Of a stretch of DNA of 64,000 nt, positions 34,201 to 41,583 are shown piece after piece (within the stretch, counting starts at the first letter, position 1; every line of letters begins with the position of its first letter). The notes under the pieces are model-generated. The model had not been told where the DNA came from, did no database searches, and saw nothing but the letters and a program-made list of their open reading frames with translations. The DNA is taken from positions 62,001 through 126,000 of the forward strand of contig CANIAL010000005.1 of assembly GCA_947465395.1 (NCBI GenBank), read 5' to 3'. The position numbers were made by a program, and so were the translations under genes. The DNA is from Alphaproteobacteria bacterium. Its GTDB lineage: Bacteria; Pseudomonadota; Alphaproteobacteria; Micropepsales; Micropepsaceae.

Positions 34201-34920
34201 GGCATGGCGCACCGAATGCCAGAACGCTTCCGGCGTCTGGCCGGTAAGCGTGCGCCCCGACAGATCGGTGATGGTGCCGGATATCCATACTGGCAGGCGC
34301 AGGCCCAGCTCTTCATAGACTTCTTCAATGGCGAAGATGGCGGCCTTGGCGTTCAACGTGTCGAAAATTGTTTCGATCATGATGACGTCGGCGCCACCCT
34401 TGATCAGGCCGCGGGTGCCATCGCGATAGGTGGTGCGGAGCTGATCGAAGGTGATGTTGCGGAAAGCCGGATCGTTCACATCCGGCGAAATGGTCGCGGT
34501 GCGGTTGGCCGGGCCAAGAACGCCGGCCACCAGGCGCGGTCGGTCGGACGTCGTGTACTGATCGCACAAATCTCGGGCCAGGCGCGCGCCCGCCTCGTTC
34601 AATTCTCCAACAAGATGCCCCAACCCATAATCTTCCTGGCTGGTGAAATTGGAATTGAAGGTGTTGGTCTCGATGAAGTCAGCTCCCGCGTCTAGATATT
34701 GCCGCCCGATATCCTGGATAATGTCGGGGCGCGTCAGGGTGAGAAGGTCGTTGTTGCCTTTCAGCTCGCTGGGATGGTTGCCGAAGCGGAGCCCGCGAAA
34801 ATCATCCTCGCCCAGCTTGAAGCCCTGGATCATCACGCCCCAGGACCCATCCAGCAGCAGCAGGCGCTTTTTCGCCTCGGCGTTCATCCAGTCAATGCGG
34901 GCGGTACGCTGCGAACTCAT
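31207..34920 (-). CDS. metH: Cobalamin-dependent methionine synthase MetH
   Basis: Transfers a methyl group from methyl-tetrahydrofolate to homocysteine through cobalamin. The 1237-residue protein is full length: homocysteine/zinc domain (Cys in [12 protein letters not shown] and [11 protein letters not shown]), pterin domain ([33 protein letters not shown]), cap and cobalamin domain with the His ligand in [14 protein letters not shown] and [13 protein letters not shown], and a C-terminal reactivation domain ([29 protein letters not shown]). The start overlaps metF by 4 bases (ATGA). No B12 riboswitch is seen because there is no leader between metF and metH. Confidence 0.98.
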   Translation of the reverse strand: MSSQRTARIDWMNAEAKKRLLLLDGSWGVMIQGFKLGEDDFRGLRFGNHPSELKGNNDLLTLTRPDIIQDIGRQYLDAGADFIETNTFNSNFTSQEDYGLGHLVGELNEAGARLARDLCDQYTTSDRPRLVAGVLGPANRTATISPDVNDPAFRNITFDQLRTTYRDGTRGLIKGGADVIMIETIFDTLNAKAAIFAIEEVYEELGLRLPVWISGTITDLSGRTLTGQTPEAFWHSVRHARPFAVGLNCALGAKELRPYVADLANACDTLVSAHPNAGLPNEFGGYDESPETMSVMIGEFARSGLVNIVGGCCGTRPEHIKAFGEAVKGVTPRAIPQKPKYMRLSGLEPFTLTPDLNFINVGERTNITGSAKFRKLIVANDYEAALSVARDQVENGAQVIDVNMDEGMIDGEAAMTRFVNMMAGEPDISNVPLMIDSSKWEVIRAGLKCCQGKVIVNSISLKEGEEIFLDNAREVMRFGAAVVVMAFDETGQADTRERKIEICRRAYKLLVEKLDFPPEDIIFDPNIFAVATGLEEHNEYGKAFVEACEVIRRENPHAHISGGVSNFSFSFRGNEKVREAMHSVFLFHAIKAGMDMGIVNAGQLTVYQDIPTPLREGIEDVLFNRREDATERLLTLAQEFKGGGAVAQVEDAAWRSLPVIERITHAMVQGIDAFIIEDTEAARLEATRPLDVIEGPLMTGMNVVGDLFGAGKMFLPQVVKSARVMKKAVAYLLPYMDADKSQVKEPVGKIIMATVKGDVHDIGKNIVGVVLQCNGYEVVDLGVMVPPQKILDAAREHKANIIGLSGLITPSLDEMVFVASEMERQGFDIPLLIGGATTSKVHTAVKIDPGYRRGQTVYVTDASRAVGVASSLLQKETGATYMADIRAEYEKMATAHANKQVSGKRLTLEQARANRARPDFTAWTPPAPHFFGARTYTAYDLAELAQYIDWGPFFQAWELAGPFPQILTDPVVGQVASDLYRDAQAMLKKIIDGKWLTASATIGFWPANQSPDNPDDILVYGDKARKFPIQTLHTLRQQMARDAGRANLALADFIAPVGIPDYIGGFVVTAGIGEEKRLQAYRDAKDDYSAILLSALADRLAEAFAERMHQKVRKEYWGYAADENLSNDELIKESYQGIRPAPGYPAQPEHSEKATLFKLLDAESRIGVKLTENYAMWPGSSVSGFYYANPEARYFGVGKIERDQVVDYARRKGWDVATAERWLAPLLNYNPRTVSAA

Positions 34921-35816
34921 GACAATTCTTTCGGGGCAAGTTTTTTGGGCTCAAGCCCCAGCAGGCGGCACGCCGCATAACTGAGATTGGCCTGGTTGAG
35001 GGTATAGAAATGAAACTGGCCGAAGCCGCGTGCGCGTAGCAACTGCACCTGGTCGGCCAGGACAGCGGCGGCCACGATGCGGCGGCTTTCCACATCATCT
35101 TCCAGGCCGTCATGGGCGCGCGCCAGCCAGGCGGGAATGGATGCGCCCGTTTTGGCCGCCATGCGCGCCACGCCCGCGAAATTGGTGGTGGGCATTATGC
35201 CCGGAATGACGGGAATGGTGATGCCCGCCTTGGCTGCATCATCGCGGAAGCGCGCCGTGGCATCATTGTCGAAACAGAATTGGCCCAGCGCCCGGCTGCC
35301 GCCCGCATCCATCTTCTTTTTCAGAAGTTCGATGTCATGGCCATGATTGGGCGAATCCGGATGGCGTTCGGGATAGAAAGACACGCTCACTTCAAAGGGC
35401 GCGATCTTGCGGATGCCCGCGATCAGTTCCGGCGTCGAGTTATAGCCATCAGGATGCTGGCGATACGGCCCTTCCATGCCGGGCATGTCGCCCCGCAGCG
35501 CCACGATGTGGCGGATGCCTGCATCCCAATAAGCGCGCACTATATCGTCAATCTCACCCCTTGGTGCGCCCACGCAAGTCAGATGTGCGGCCGGCTTCAG
35601 GCTGGTTTCATCCACGATGCGCTTGACCGTGGCATGGGTGCGCGCCCGCGTTGTGCCGCCCGCGCCATAGGTGACGGAGACAAAGCTGGGCGCCAATGGC
35701 TCCAGCCGCTTTATCGTGGCCCACAGCGCAGCTTCGGCTTCGTCCGTCTTGGGGGGAGAAAATTCGAACGACACCGAAATGGGCGTGGGATCGCTGATGA
35801 GATTTTCCAGGCTCAT
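34917..35816 (-). CDS. metF: 5,10-methylenetetrahydrofolate reductase MetF
   Basis: FAD enzyme that makes the methyl-tetrahydrofolate used by MetH next door. The 299-residue protein shows [13 protein letters not shown] with the catalytic Glu, [31 protein letters not shown] and ALRGDMPG, typical of MetF. It overlaps the regulator gene upstream and metH downstream by 4 bases each. Confidence 0.97.
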   Translation of the reverse strand: MSLENLISDPTPISVSFEFSPPKTDEAEAALWATIKRLEPLAPSFVSVTYGAGGTTRARTHATVKRIVDETSLKPAAHLTCVGAPRGEIDDIVRAYWDAGIRHIVALRGDMPGMEGPYRQHPDGYNSTPELIAGIRKIAPFEVSVSFYPERHPDSPNHGHDIELLKKKMDAGGSRALGQFCFDNDATARFRDDAAKAGITIPVIPGIMPTTNFAGVARMAAKTGASIPAWLARAHDGLEDDVESRRIVAAAVLADQVQLLRARGFGQFHFYTLNQANLSYAACRLLGLEPKKLAPKELS

Positions 35817-36748
35817 GCCGCACCTGCTTTCGCCTGCCAGATCTTGACGGTGAGCTTGCCCGATGCCGGGGCCGTGATAGTCTTGACCGCGCCCGGAGCA
35901 AGATTTGCGGCCGCGAACCAGCCTTCCACTTCCTTGTCAGCGAAACCCAGGCGACGATGCGCGTAATCCTGGCGCAAAAACTCAAGCTCATGGGGCGCGA
36001 AATCCGCGATCACCAACCGGCCGCCCGGTATCATCACGCGGGCCGCTTCCGCCACCGCCGCACCCGGATCGTCCAGGTAATGCAGAACCTGGTGGAACAG
36101 CACGGCGTCGAAGCCTTCACCGTTAAACGTCAATCGATAAGCATCGCCCAGCCGCACCTGCGCGTGGCTGACGCCTGCGCTGGCAAGCCGGTCGCGCGCG
36201 ATGGCCAGCATGTCCGGGCTGATGTCCAAACCGGTGGCGCGTTTTGCAAAGGGCGCCAGCACTTCCAGCATGCGGCCCGTGCCGGTGCCGGCATCCAGAA
36301 GATTCTCGATGGGCTTTGCGGTCATGGCCTTGACGATGGCCGCTTCCACGTCTTTTTCCGGCGCATGCAGCGCGCGGATGCGTTCCCATTCACCTGCATT
36401 GGCCTTGAAATAGGCGGCGGCCGCAGCGGCGCGCTGGCCGCGCACATGCGCCAGGCGCTGGCTGTCGGCTTCGCCCATGGCGGGGTCGGCCAGGGCTGCC
36501 AGCACCGCCGAAAGTTCGGCGCCCTTGCCCCGGTCGGCGGCGCGGTAGAAGACCCAGCTTCCTTCCTTGAAGCGTTCCAGCAGGCCCGCTTCGCCCAGCA
36601 GTTTCAGGTGGCGCGAGACGCGCGGCTGGCTATGGCCCACGATTTCGATCAGCTCGCTCACCGTCAGCTCAGCCTGGCGCAGCAGCAACAGCAGGCGCAA
36701 ACGGGTGGGATCGCCCGCCGCACGCAACATGGCCACCAGCCTGTCCAT
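35813..36748 (-). CDS. ArsR-family regulator fused to a SAM-dependent methyltransferase domain (SahR-like)
   Basis: Residues 1-95 form a winged helix (MDRLVAMLRAAGDPTRLRLL, VGHSQPRVSRHLKLLGEAGLLERFKEG). The C-terminal half is a class I methyltransferase with the SAM loop DAGTGTGRM, GLDISPDML and FHQVLHYLDDP. The gene heads a metF-metH operon with 4-base overlaps. Regulators of this architecture next to methionine genes are known in proteobacteria as SahR, which responds to S-adenosylhomocysteine; identity with SahR is inferred. The start chosen is the ATG at 36748 (311 residues); a GTG at 36760 is in frame. Confidence 0.85.
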   Translation of the reverse strand: MDRLVAMLRAAGDPTRLRLLLLLRQAELTVSELIEIVGHSQPRVSRHLKLLGEAGLLERFKEGSWVFYRAADRGKGAELSAVLAALADPAMGEADSQRLAHVRGQRAAAAAAYFKANAGEWERIRALHAPEKDVEAAIVKAMTAKPIENLLDAGTGTGRMLEVLAPFAKRATGLDISPDMLAIARDRLASAGVSHAQVRLGDAYRLTFNGEGFDAVLFHQVLHYLDDPGAAVAEAARVMIPGGRLVIADFAPHELEFLRQDYAHRRLGFADKEVEGWFAAANLAPGAVKTITAPASGKLTVKIWQAKAGAA

Positions 36749-36768
36749 TCCTATTTCCACAACATATA

Positions 36769-36786
36769 AGCATATCTTTATATGCT
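36769..36786. promoter_or_regulatory. Perfect palindrome in front of the regulator-metF-metH operon (putative operator)
   Basis: AGCATAT, 4 bases, ATATGCT is a perfect 7-bp inverted repeat, 21 bases upstream of the regulator ATG, inside an AT-rich patch (CATATAAGCATATC). AT-rich palindromes of this length are usual ArsR-family operators. The 128-base gap to mlaA is divergent, so the site could also affect mlaA. Binding is inferred. Confidence 0.55.
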
Positions 36787-36876
36787 ATCCGGCGAGCAGA
36801 AAACAAGCCTTTTCCGCTCTCGACAGCAGGGGGAAATGACGTCAAAAACCCTTGTCGTTTGGGATGTTACGAGCTT

Positions 36877-37611
36877 ATGCGGGGCGTCAAAGGGCTGATT
36901 TTGGGGGTGTTTTGCGCCGGGCTGACCGCCTGCGCGTCGGCGCCCCCCACCCCGGCGATGCTGGCGGCCAACGATCCCTATGAAGCCGACAATCGCGACA
37001 TGATGGTCTTCAACGGCAAGGTGGACCGCTATTTCGTGGCCCCCACGGTGGGCATCTATTTTGTCTTGGTGCCGGATGGCGGGCGCGCGGCGGTGCACCG
37101 TTTCCTCAACAACCTGACCCTGCCCACCACCTTTGTGAACGACGTGCTGCAGGGCGAGGCCCAGCGCGGGCGTTATACGCTGGAGCGCTTCGTGATCAAC
37201 AGCACGCTTGGCCTGGCAGGCTTTTTCGATCCGGCCGGCAGCCGCTTTTCCATCCCCGCGCATAGCGAGGATTTCGGCCAGACCCTGGCCACCACCTTTG
37301 GCGCCAAAGAAGGGCCGTACCTGATCCTGCCGTTCCTGGGCCCATCCAACCCCAGGGACGCCACCGGCCTGGCGGTAGACGTGGCGATAGACCCCACCAA
37401 TTTCATCCCTTTCAAGCAGCATATCTGGTGGGCGGTGGGGCGCGAATATTCCACCGTCCTGGACCTCAGGGCGCAGACCTTTTCCACCGTCCAAGGCATT
37501 CAGAGGAGTTCGGTGGATTATTACGCCGCCCTGCGCAGCCTGTACCGCCAGATTCGGGCCAAGGGGATATTGAATGGCCGCCCGGCCGGGGCCGATTTGC
37601 CTGATTTCTAG
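36877..37611 (+). CDS. mlaA: MlaA (VacJ) family outer membrane lipoprotein
   Basis: Outer-membrane component of the Mla system that keeps phospholipids out of the outer leaflet. The ATG at 36877 gives a lipoprotein signal with lipobox LTAC (Cys19) in a 244-residue precursor. Family marks are DPYEADNRDMMVFNGKVDRY, PTTFVNDVLQGE, ERFVINSTLGLAGFFDPA, HSEDFGQTLATTFGAKEGPYLILPFLGPSNPRD and the C-terminal YYAALRSLYRQIR. It is followed by mlaC on the same strand. Confidence 0.93.
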   Translation: MRGVKGLILGVFCAGLTACASAPPTPAMLAANDPYEADNRDMMVFNGKVDRYFVAPTVGIYFVLVPDGGRAAVHRFLNNLTLPTTFVNDVLQGEAQRGRYTLERFVINSTLGLAGFFDPAGSRFSIPAHSEDFGQTLATTFGAKEGPYLILPFLGPSNPRDATGLAVDVAIDPTNFIPFKQHIWWAVGREYSTVLDLRAQTFSTVQGIQRSSVDYYAALRSLYRQIRAKGILNGRPAGADLPDF

Positions 37612-37704
37612 CCTCCTTTTCTGTTATATTTTTTTACGCAGCTGCCTTGAGTTCGCCGCATCCGCCCGCAAACTGCGCTCCACCAATTCCAGGATTTGAA
37701 GACA

Positions 37705-38352
37705 ATGCGCTCTGCCCTTTTTCGCGCCGCCACTTTCACTGTGGCTTTCGGCAGCCTGGCTGCTGCAGCCGCGCTGGCGCCGACACCGGCTTTTGCCCAG
37801 AACGCCCAGGCCGCCAACCCGGCCAGCGCCTTTGTGAATGACAATATGCACAAGGGTCTTGAGATCCTGAACAACAAGTCGCTGTCGGTGGAGCAGCGCC
37901 GCGTGCAGTTCGAAGGCTTTTTGCTGGGCCTGACCGACATGAAGCGCATCGCCGCCTTCACCCTGGGCCAGTATCGCCGCGGCGCCTCCCAGGCGGACCA
38001 GGATGCCTTTGGCAACGCATTCCAAAATTACGCGGTGGCTGTCTATCAGTCCTATTTCGCCAAATATGCGGGCCAGACCTTGCGCGTGGTGAACAGCCAG
38101 GAACGCGCGCCCGGCGATTTCATCGTCACCACCGAAATGAACAGCCCCAACGACCGCACCGGCCAGCCGCTGGAAGTGGATTTCCGCGTCCGCACTGATG
38201 GCCCCAAGCCTGTGGTGGTGGATATGTCGGTGGCGGGCATCTGGCTGGCGATCGAAGAGCGCGACCAGTTCACGTCATTCCTGGGCCAGAACAATGGCGA
38301 CATCAAGCTGTTGATCCAGTATCTGTCGGATTTGGCCAAGCAATTTAAATGA
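37705..38352 (+). CDS. mlaC: MlaC-like periplasmic phospholipid-binding protein
   Basis: The 215-residue precursor has a signal peptide ending near PAFA (about residue 31) and a Tgt2/MlaC domain: MKRIAAFTLGQYRRGASQADQDAF, NYAVAVYQSYFAKYAGQ and VDMSVAGIWLAIEERDQFTSFLGQNNGDI, the usual MlaC ending. MlaC shuttles lipids between MlaA and the inner-membrane MlaFEDB complex, whose genes are not in this window. The ATG at 37705 is preferred over a TTG 9 bases upstream because AGGA would be too close to that TTG. Confidence 0.9.
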   Translation: MRSALFRAATFTVAFGSLAAAAALAPTPAFAQNAQAANPASAFVNDNMHKGLEILNNKSLSVEQRRVQFEGFLLGLTDMKRIAAFTLGQYRRGASQADQDAFGNAFQNYAVAVYQSYFAKYAGQTLRVVNSQERAPGDFIVTTEMNSPNDRTGQPLEVDFRVRTDGPKPVVVDMSVAGIWLAIEERDQFTSFLGQNNGDIKLLIQYLSDLAKQFK

Positions 38353-38363
38353 AGCGCGAGGGA

Positions 38364-38462
38364 TTTTGTGGCGTGAGCAGGCGCGCCGAGCGATGCGTAC
38401 AATACGTACGCGAGCGCGTTAATAGCGACAGCGTATGAACGCGACGAACTCACGGCGCAAAA
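38364..38462. repeat. 99-base composite palindrome between convergent mlaC and ettA
   Basis: Outer arms TTTTGTGGCGTGAG (38364-38377) and CTCACGGCGCAAAA (38449-38462) match at 12 of 14 positions. Inside are GCGTAC / GTACGC (38395-38400, 38406-38411) and CGCGTT / AACGCG (38415-38420, 38438-38443). It occupies almost the whole gap between the two stop codons. It may be a bidirectional terminator or an intergenic repeat. Confidence 0.5.
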
Positions 38463-38471
38463 GAACCGCGC

Positions 38472-40130
38472 CTAGGCCCGGGCGAAGCGCTTATATTTGA
38501 TTTTATGCGGCTGATCCGCGGCGATGCCCAGGCGGCGCTTCTTGTCGGCCTCATAATCCTGGTAATTGCCTTCGAACCATTCCACATGGCTGTCGCCTTC
38601 AAAGGCGAGCATATGGGTGGCGATGCGGTCCAGGAACCAGCGATCATGGCTGATGATCATGGCGCAGCCGGCAAATTCCTCCAGCGCAGATTCCAGCGCG
38701 CGCAGCGTGTCCACATCCAGGTCGTTGGTGGGTTCGTCCAGCAGCAGAAGATTGGCGCCCGACTTCAGCATCTTGGCCAGATGAACGCGGTTGCGTTCGC
38801 CGCCCGAAAGCTGGCCTACCTTTTTCTGCTGGTCGCCGCCCTTGAAGGCGAAGGCGCCGGTATAGGCGCGTGAGTTCATCTTGGTCTTTCCGAACTCGAT
38901 GATGTCGGTGCCGCCGGAAATTTCCTGCCACACCGTCTTGTTGGGATCGAGCGCATCGCGCGACTGGTCTACGTAACCCAGCTGCACGGTCTTTCCGATT
39001 TTCAGCGTGCCGCCATCGGGCGTTTCCTGGCCCGTCAGCATGCGGAAGAGCGTGGTTTTTCCCGCGCCATTGGGACCGATGACGCCGACAATGCCGCCGG
39101 GCGGCAGCTTGAAGTTCACGCCTTCATACAGCAGCCGGTCGCCATAACCCTTGGCGAGATTTTCCGCCTCGATCACCATGTCGCCCAGCCGTTCGGCCAC
39201 CGGGATCATGATCTGGGCGGTGTTGCCGCGCTGTTCCTGGGACTTGGCCACCAGCTCTTCATAGGAATTGATGCGGGCCTTGGACTTGGCCTGGCGCGCC
39301 TTGGGCGATTGCTTGATCCATTCGCGTTCGCGGGCAATCGTGCGCTGCTGGGCGGCTTCTTCGCTGGATTCCTGCTTCAGGCGCTTTTCCTGAATTTCCA
39401 GGAACGAAGAATAATTGCCTTCATGCGGGATGCCCTTGCCGCGGTCCAGTTCCAGGATCCACGACGTCACATTGTCCAGGAAATAGCGGTCATGGGTGAC
39501 CAGGATCACGCAGCCTTTATACTCACGCAGCGTGTTCTCAAGCCATTCCACGGACTCCGCGTCCAGGTGGTTGGTGGGTTCGTCCAGCAGCAGGATATCG
39601 GGCGCATCCAGCAGCAGCTTGCACAGCGCCACGCGGCGGCGCTCACCACCCGAAAGCGTTTCCACCTTGGCATCGCCATCGGGGCAGCGCAGCGCGTCCA
39701 TGGCCTGGTCCACCTTTGAATCCAGGTCCCACAGGCCTTGCGCCTCGATCTCGTCCTGCAGGCGCGACATCTCGTCGGCGGTCTCATCCGAATAATTGGC
39801 GGCAATCTCGTTATAGCGGTCCACCAGCGCCTGCTTGGCGGCGACGCCTTCCATCACATTGCCGCGCACGTCTTTCGACGCGTCCAGCTCCGGCTCCTGT
39901 GACAGGTAACCCATGCGCACGCCCTGCGCCGACCAGGCTTCGCCCGTGAATTCCTTGTCCATGCCCGCCATGATTTTCATCAGGGTGGATTTGCCCGCGC
40001 CATTGACGCCGACAATGCCGATCTTGGCGCCGGGATAGAAGCTGAGCCAGATGTCTTTCAGGATCTGCTTGCCGCCGGGATAGGTCTTGCTCAACCCCTT
40101 CATGACGTAAACAAATTGCGGGCCAGCCAT
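38472..40130 (-). CDS. ettA: Energy-dependent translational throttle protein EttA (ABC-F)
   Basis: Cytoplasmic ribosome-associated ABC-F ATPase that gates translation according to ATP/ADP. The 552-residue protein has two ABC cassettes: GVNGAGKST, LSGGERRRVAL and LLLDEPTNHLD, then GPNGAGKTT, LSGGERNRVHL and LLLDEPTNDLD. The linker RTIAREREWIKQSPKARQAK and the overall length are typical of EttA. The start codon is preceded by AAAGGAA. The leader carries unusual repeats (see the leader entry). Confidence 0.96.
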   Translation of the reverse strand: MAGPQFVYVMKGLSKTYPGGKQILKDIWLSFYPGAKIGIVGVNGAGKSTLMKIMAGMDKEFTGEAWSAQGVRMGYLSQEPELDASKDVRGNVMEGVAAKQALVDRYNEIAANYSDETADEMSRLQDEIEAQGLWDLDSKVDQAMDALRCPDGDAKVETLSGGERRRVALCKLLLDAPDILLLDEPTNHLDAESVEWLENTLREYKGCVILVTHDRYFLDNVTSWILELDRGKGIPHEGNYSSFLEIQEKRLKQESSEEAAQQRTIAREREWIKQSPKARQAKSKARINSYEELVAKSQEQRGNTAQIMIPVAERLGDMVIEAENLAKGYGDRLLYEGVNFKLPPGGIVGVIGPNGAGKTTLFRMLTGQETPDGGTLKIGKTVQLGYVDQSRDALDPNKTVWQEISGGTDIIEFGKTKMNSRAYTGAFAFKGGDQQKKVGQLSGGERNRVHLAKMLKSGANLLLLDEPTNDLDVDTLRALESALEEFAGCAMIISHDRWFLDRIATHMLAFEGDSHVEWFEGNYQDYEADKKRRLGIAADQPHKIKYKRFARA

Positions 40131-40269
40131 GCTTGATTTCCTTTGGGAACGAAAGTTTCTGTATCGGAGCGGACTACATGCCGCAATTTGTTTTCGTTAT
40201 TTTTCTTGGTCGCACGGGCAACGCCTTCGCTTCGCTCCGGCTGCCCGATGCTCCGGAACAAATTGCGGC
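40109..40269 (-). promoter_or_regulatory. ettA leader with three copies of a 13-base sequence (candidate RNA switch)
   Basis: On the ettA mRNA the order is GCCGCAATTTGTT (40269-40257), its exact complement AACAAATTGCGGC (40192-40180), then CCGCAATTTGTTT inside codons 4-8 of ettA (40121-40109). The middle copy can pair perfectly either with the upstream copy or, over at least 12 bp, with the start of the coding region, enclosing the SD and ATG in the second case. A smaller hairpin, CGGGCA / TGCCCG, lies between the first two copies. Function is inferred. A 37-codon ORF on the + strand (40178-40291) coincides with the repeat and is probably not a gene. Confidence 0.45.
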
Positions 40270-40280
40270 CCGGACTTTTT

Positions 40281-41393
40281 TTAGAACTTGATCTTCGCCC
40301 GCGAAAGCAGCGAGACGGCGGTGGCGCCGGTCTGGCCCTGATAGTTCATCTGATAGGCGGCGTTGGCCTGAAGCTCCACGCCATTGAGGAAGCTGGTGAC
40401 ATAGCCCAGCTGCAAATCGGTTTCGTCCTTCTGGCCAATGCCGGAATTGGCAATGAAGGCGGGCGGCAAATTGCCGTTGGCCGCCACCGCGTCAAAGCCG
40501 CGGTCCAGCAGGCCCGGCATGGGCCGCGACAGCGAGAAACCCAGCGCGTCATTGCCGAACAGGCCATGCTTGGCGATGGCAAAGGAATAGGCGTTGCTGT
40601 CCACGGCGGGCGCGGCGGCGCGCTGGTCAAGCTGTGTCAGGCCCGCGCTGTAGGAGGCGGTGGTGACCCAGCCATTGCCCAGGCTGAAATGCGCCGTCAT
40701 GTCCACGGCATCGGTATGGCCGCTGGAAACGCCCAAAACCGACGGCGTACCATAAGGCAGCCCGCTCTGTTCGTGATGGATGCCGTCCACGCCCAATGTG
40801 GCCCAGTCCGACAAGTCCCAGGTGACGCCGGCCAGCACAGAACGCGACTGGCTGGAATCAAAGGCCAGCGGCAGGCCCAGACGGGTGGCGGGATCGAAAC
40901 GGAAATTGTCCATGCGGCTGTCGCGCATGTTCAGGCCCAGCCGCACATGCACATCGCTGCCGGGCATGAAGGTGGCGCCCGCATAACGCCCGCCGCCCGC
41001 CAGCGCCAATGCGCCACCGGTTCCGATCAGCGGCGTGCGGAGCGTGTCGAAATTGCCGAAGCGTTCGCCAAGGTTGAGGCCATAGCCGGTATCCAGCGCC
41101 AGCCGCTCGGTCATCGCCATGCTGGCGGCGAAGCTTTGTTTCTGCGGCAGCGCGAATGTCGCCGTCACTTGTGTCGGCGCCAGCGCGAAGGCGTCGCCGC
41201 TATAGGTATAGGCCTGGCCTTCGCGGCCCAGGGTGGCGATGCCCGCCGCCGAGGTCTGGTAGGAGGCAAGGCTTTGCGCCAGCCCGAAGGATGTCAGGCT
41301 GACGGGCAGGTGCAATTCCGCAGCACCGGCCGCGCGCGCCATAAGCGCCGCCATGCCGGCCGCAAAAATTGCGCGCCGCAGCATCGTCTTCAT
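40281..41393 (-). CDS. Outer membrane beta-barrel protein of unknown function
   Basis: The 370-residue precursor from the ATG at 41393 starts with a signal peptide (MLRRAIFAAGMAALMARAAGA). The rest alternates short amphipathic strands (QVTATFALPQ, SFAASMAMTERLAL, DVHVRLGLNM, WVTTASYSAGLTQ, SLLSRAKIKF) and ends in Phe, the classical BAM-recognition C-terminus. It resembles the translocator barrels of autotransporters but has no passenger domain. Upstream GGGGAA serves as a possible SD. No named family is recognised. Confidence 0.75.
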   Translation of the reverse strand: MKTMLRRAIFAAGMAALMARAAGAAELHLPVSLTSFGLAQSLASYQTSAAGIATLGREGQAYTYSGDAFALAPTQVTATFALPQKQSFAASMAMTERLALDTGYGLNLGERFGNFDTLRTPLIGTGGALALAGGGRYAGATFMPGSDVHVRLGLNMRDSRMDNFRFDPATRLGLPLAFDSSQSRSVLAGVTWDLSDWATLGVDGIHHEQSGLPYGTPSVLGVSSGHTDAVDMTAHFSLGNGWVTTASYSAGLTQLDQRAAAPAVDSNAYSFAIAKHGLFGNDALGFSLSRPMPGLLDRGFDAVAANGNLPPAFIANSGIGQKDETDLQLGYVTSFLNGVELQANAAYQMNYQGQTGATAVSLLSRAKIKF

Positions 41394-41583
41394 CGTCGTT
41401 CCCCGGCCTTTTCCGGCCTTTGTCCTTGATGGCAAAGTACCAGAGTCCGGCCCCTGCCCTCAAGAAAAGGGCGCGGTTTTCTTGCGCTTTTTGGGTCACA
41501 GCAGGTCTGCGCTTGATAATATCCCTTACAGGCCCTGAACGCAATTAAATTGCGTTATTTGGCATTATTTTGGCATTTTCGTG

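Noticed and set aside
36861-36876. A TTG start for mlaA upstream of 36877
   Set aside because: The ATG at 36877 gives a standard lipoprotein signal peptide with Cys19; the longer form would place extra residues before it.
40178-40291. A 37-codon + strand ORF beginning MPQFVFVIF
   Set aside because: It arises from the inverted copy of the ettA start and has no SD or independent support; treated as part of the leader repeat.
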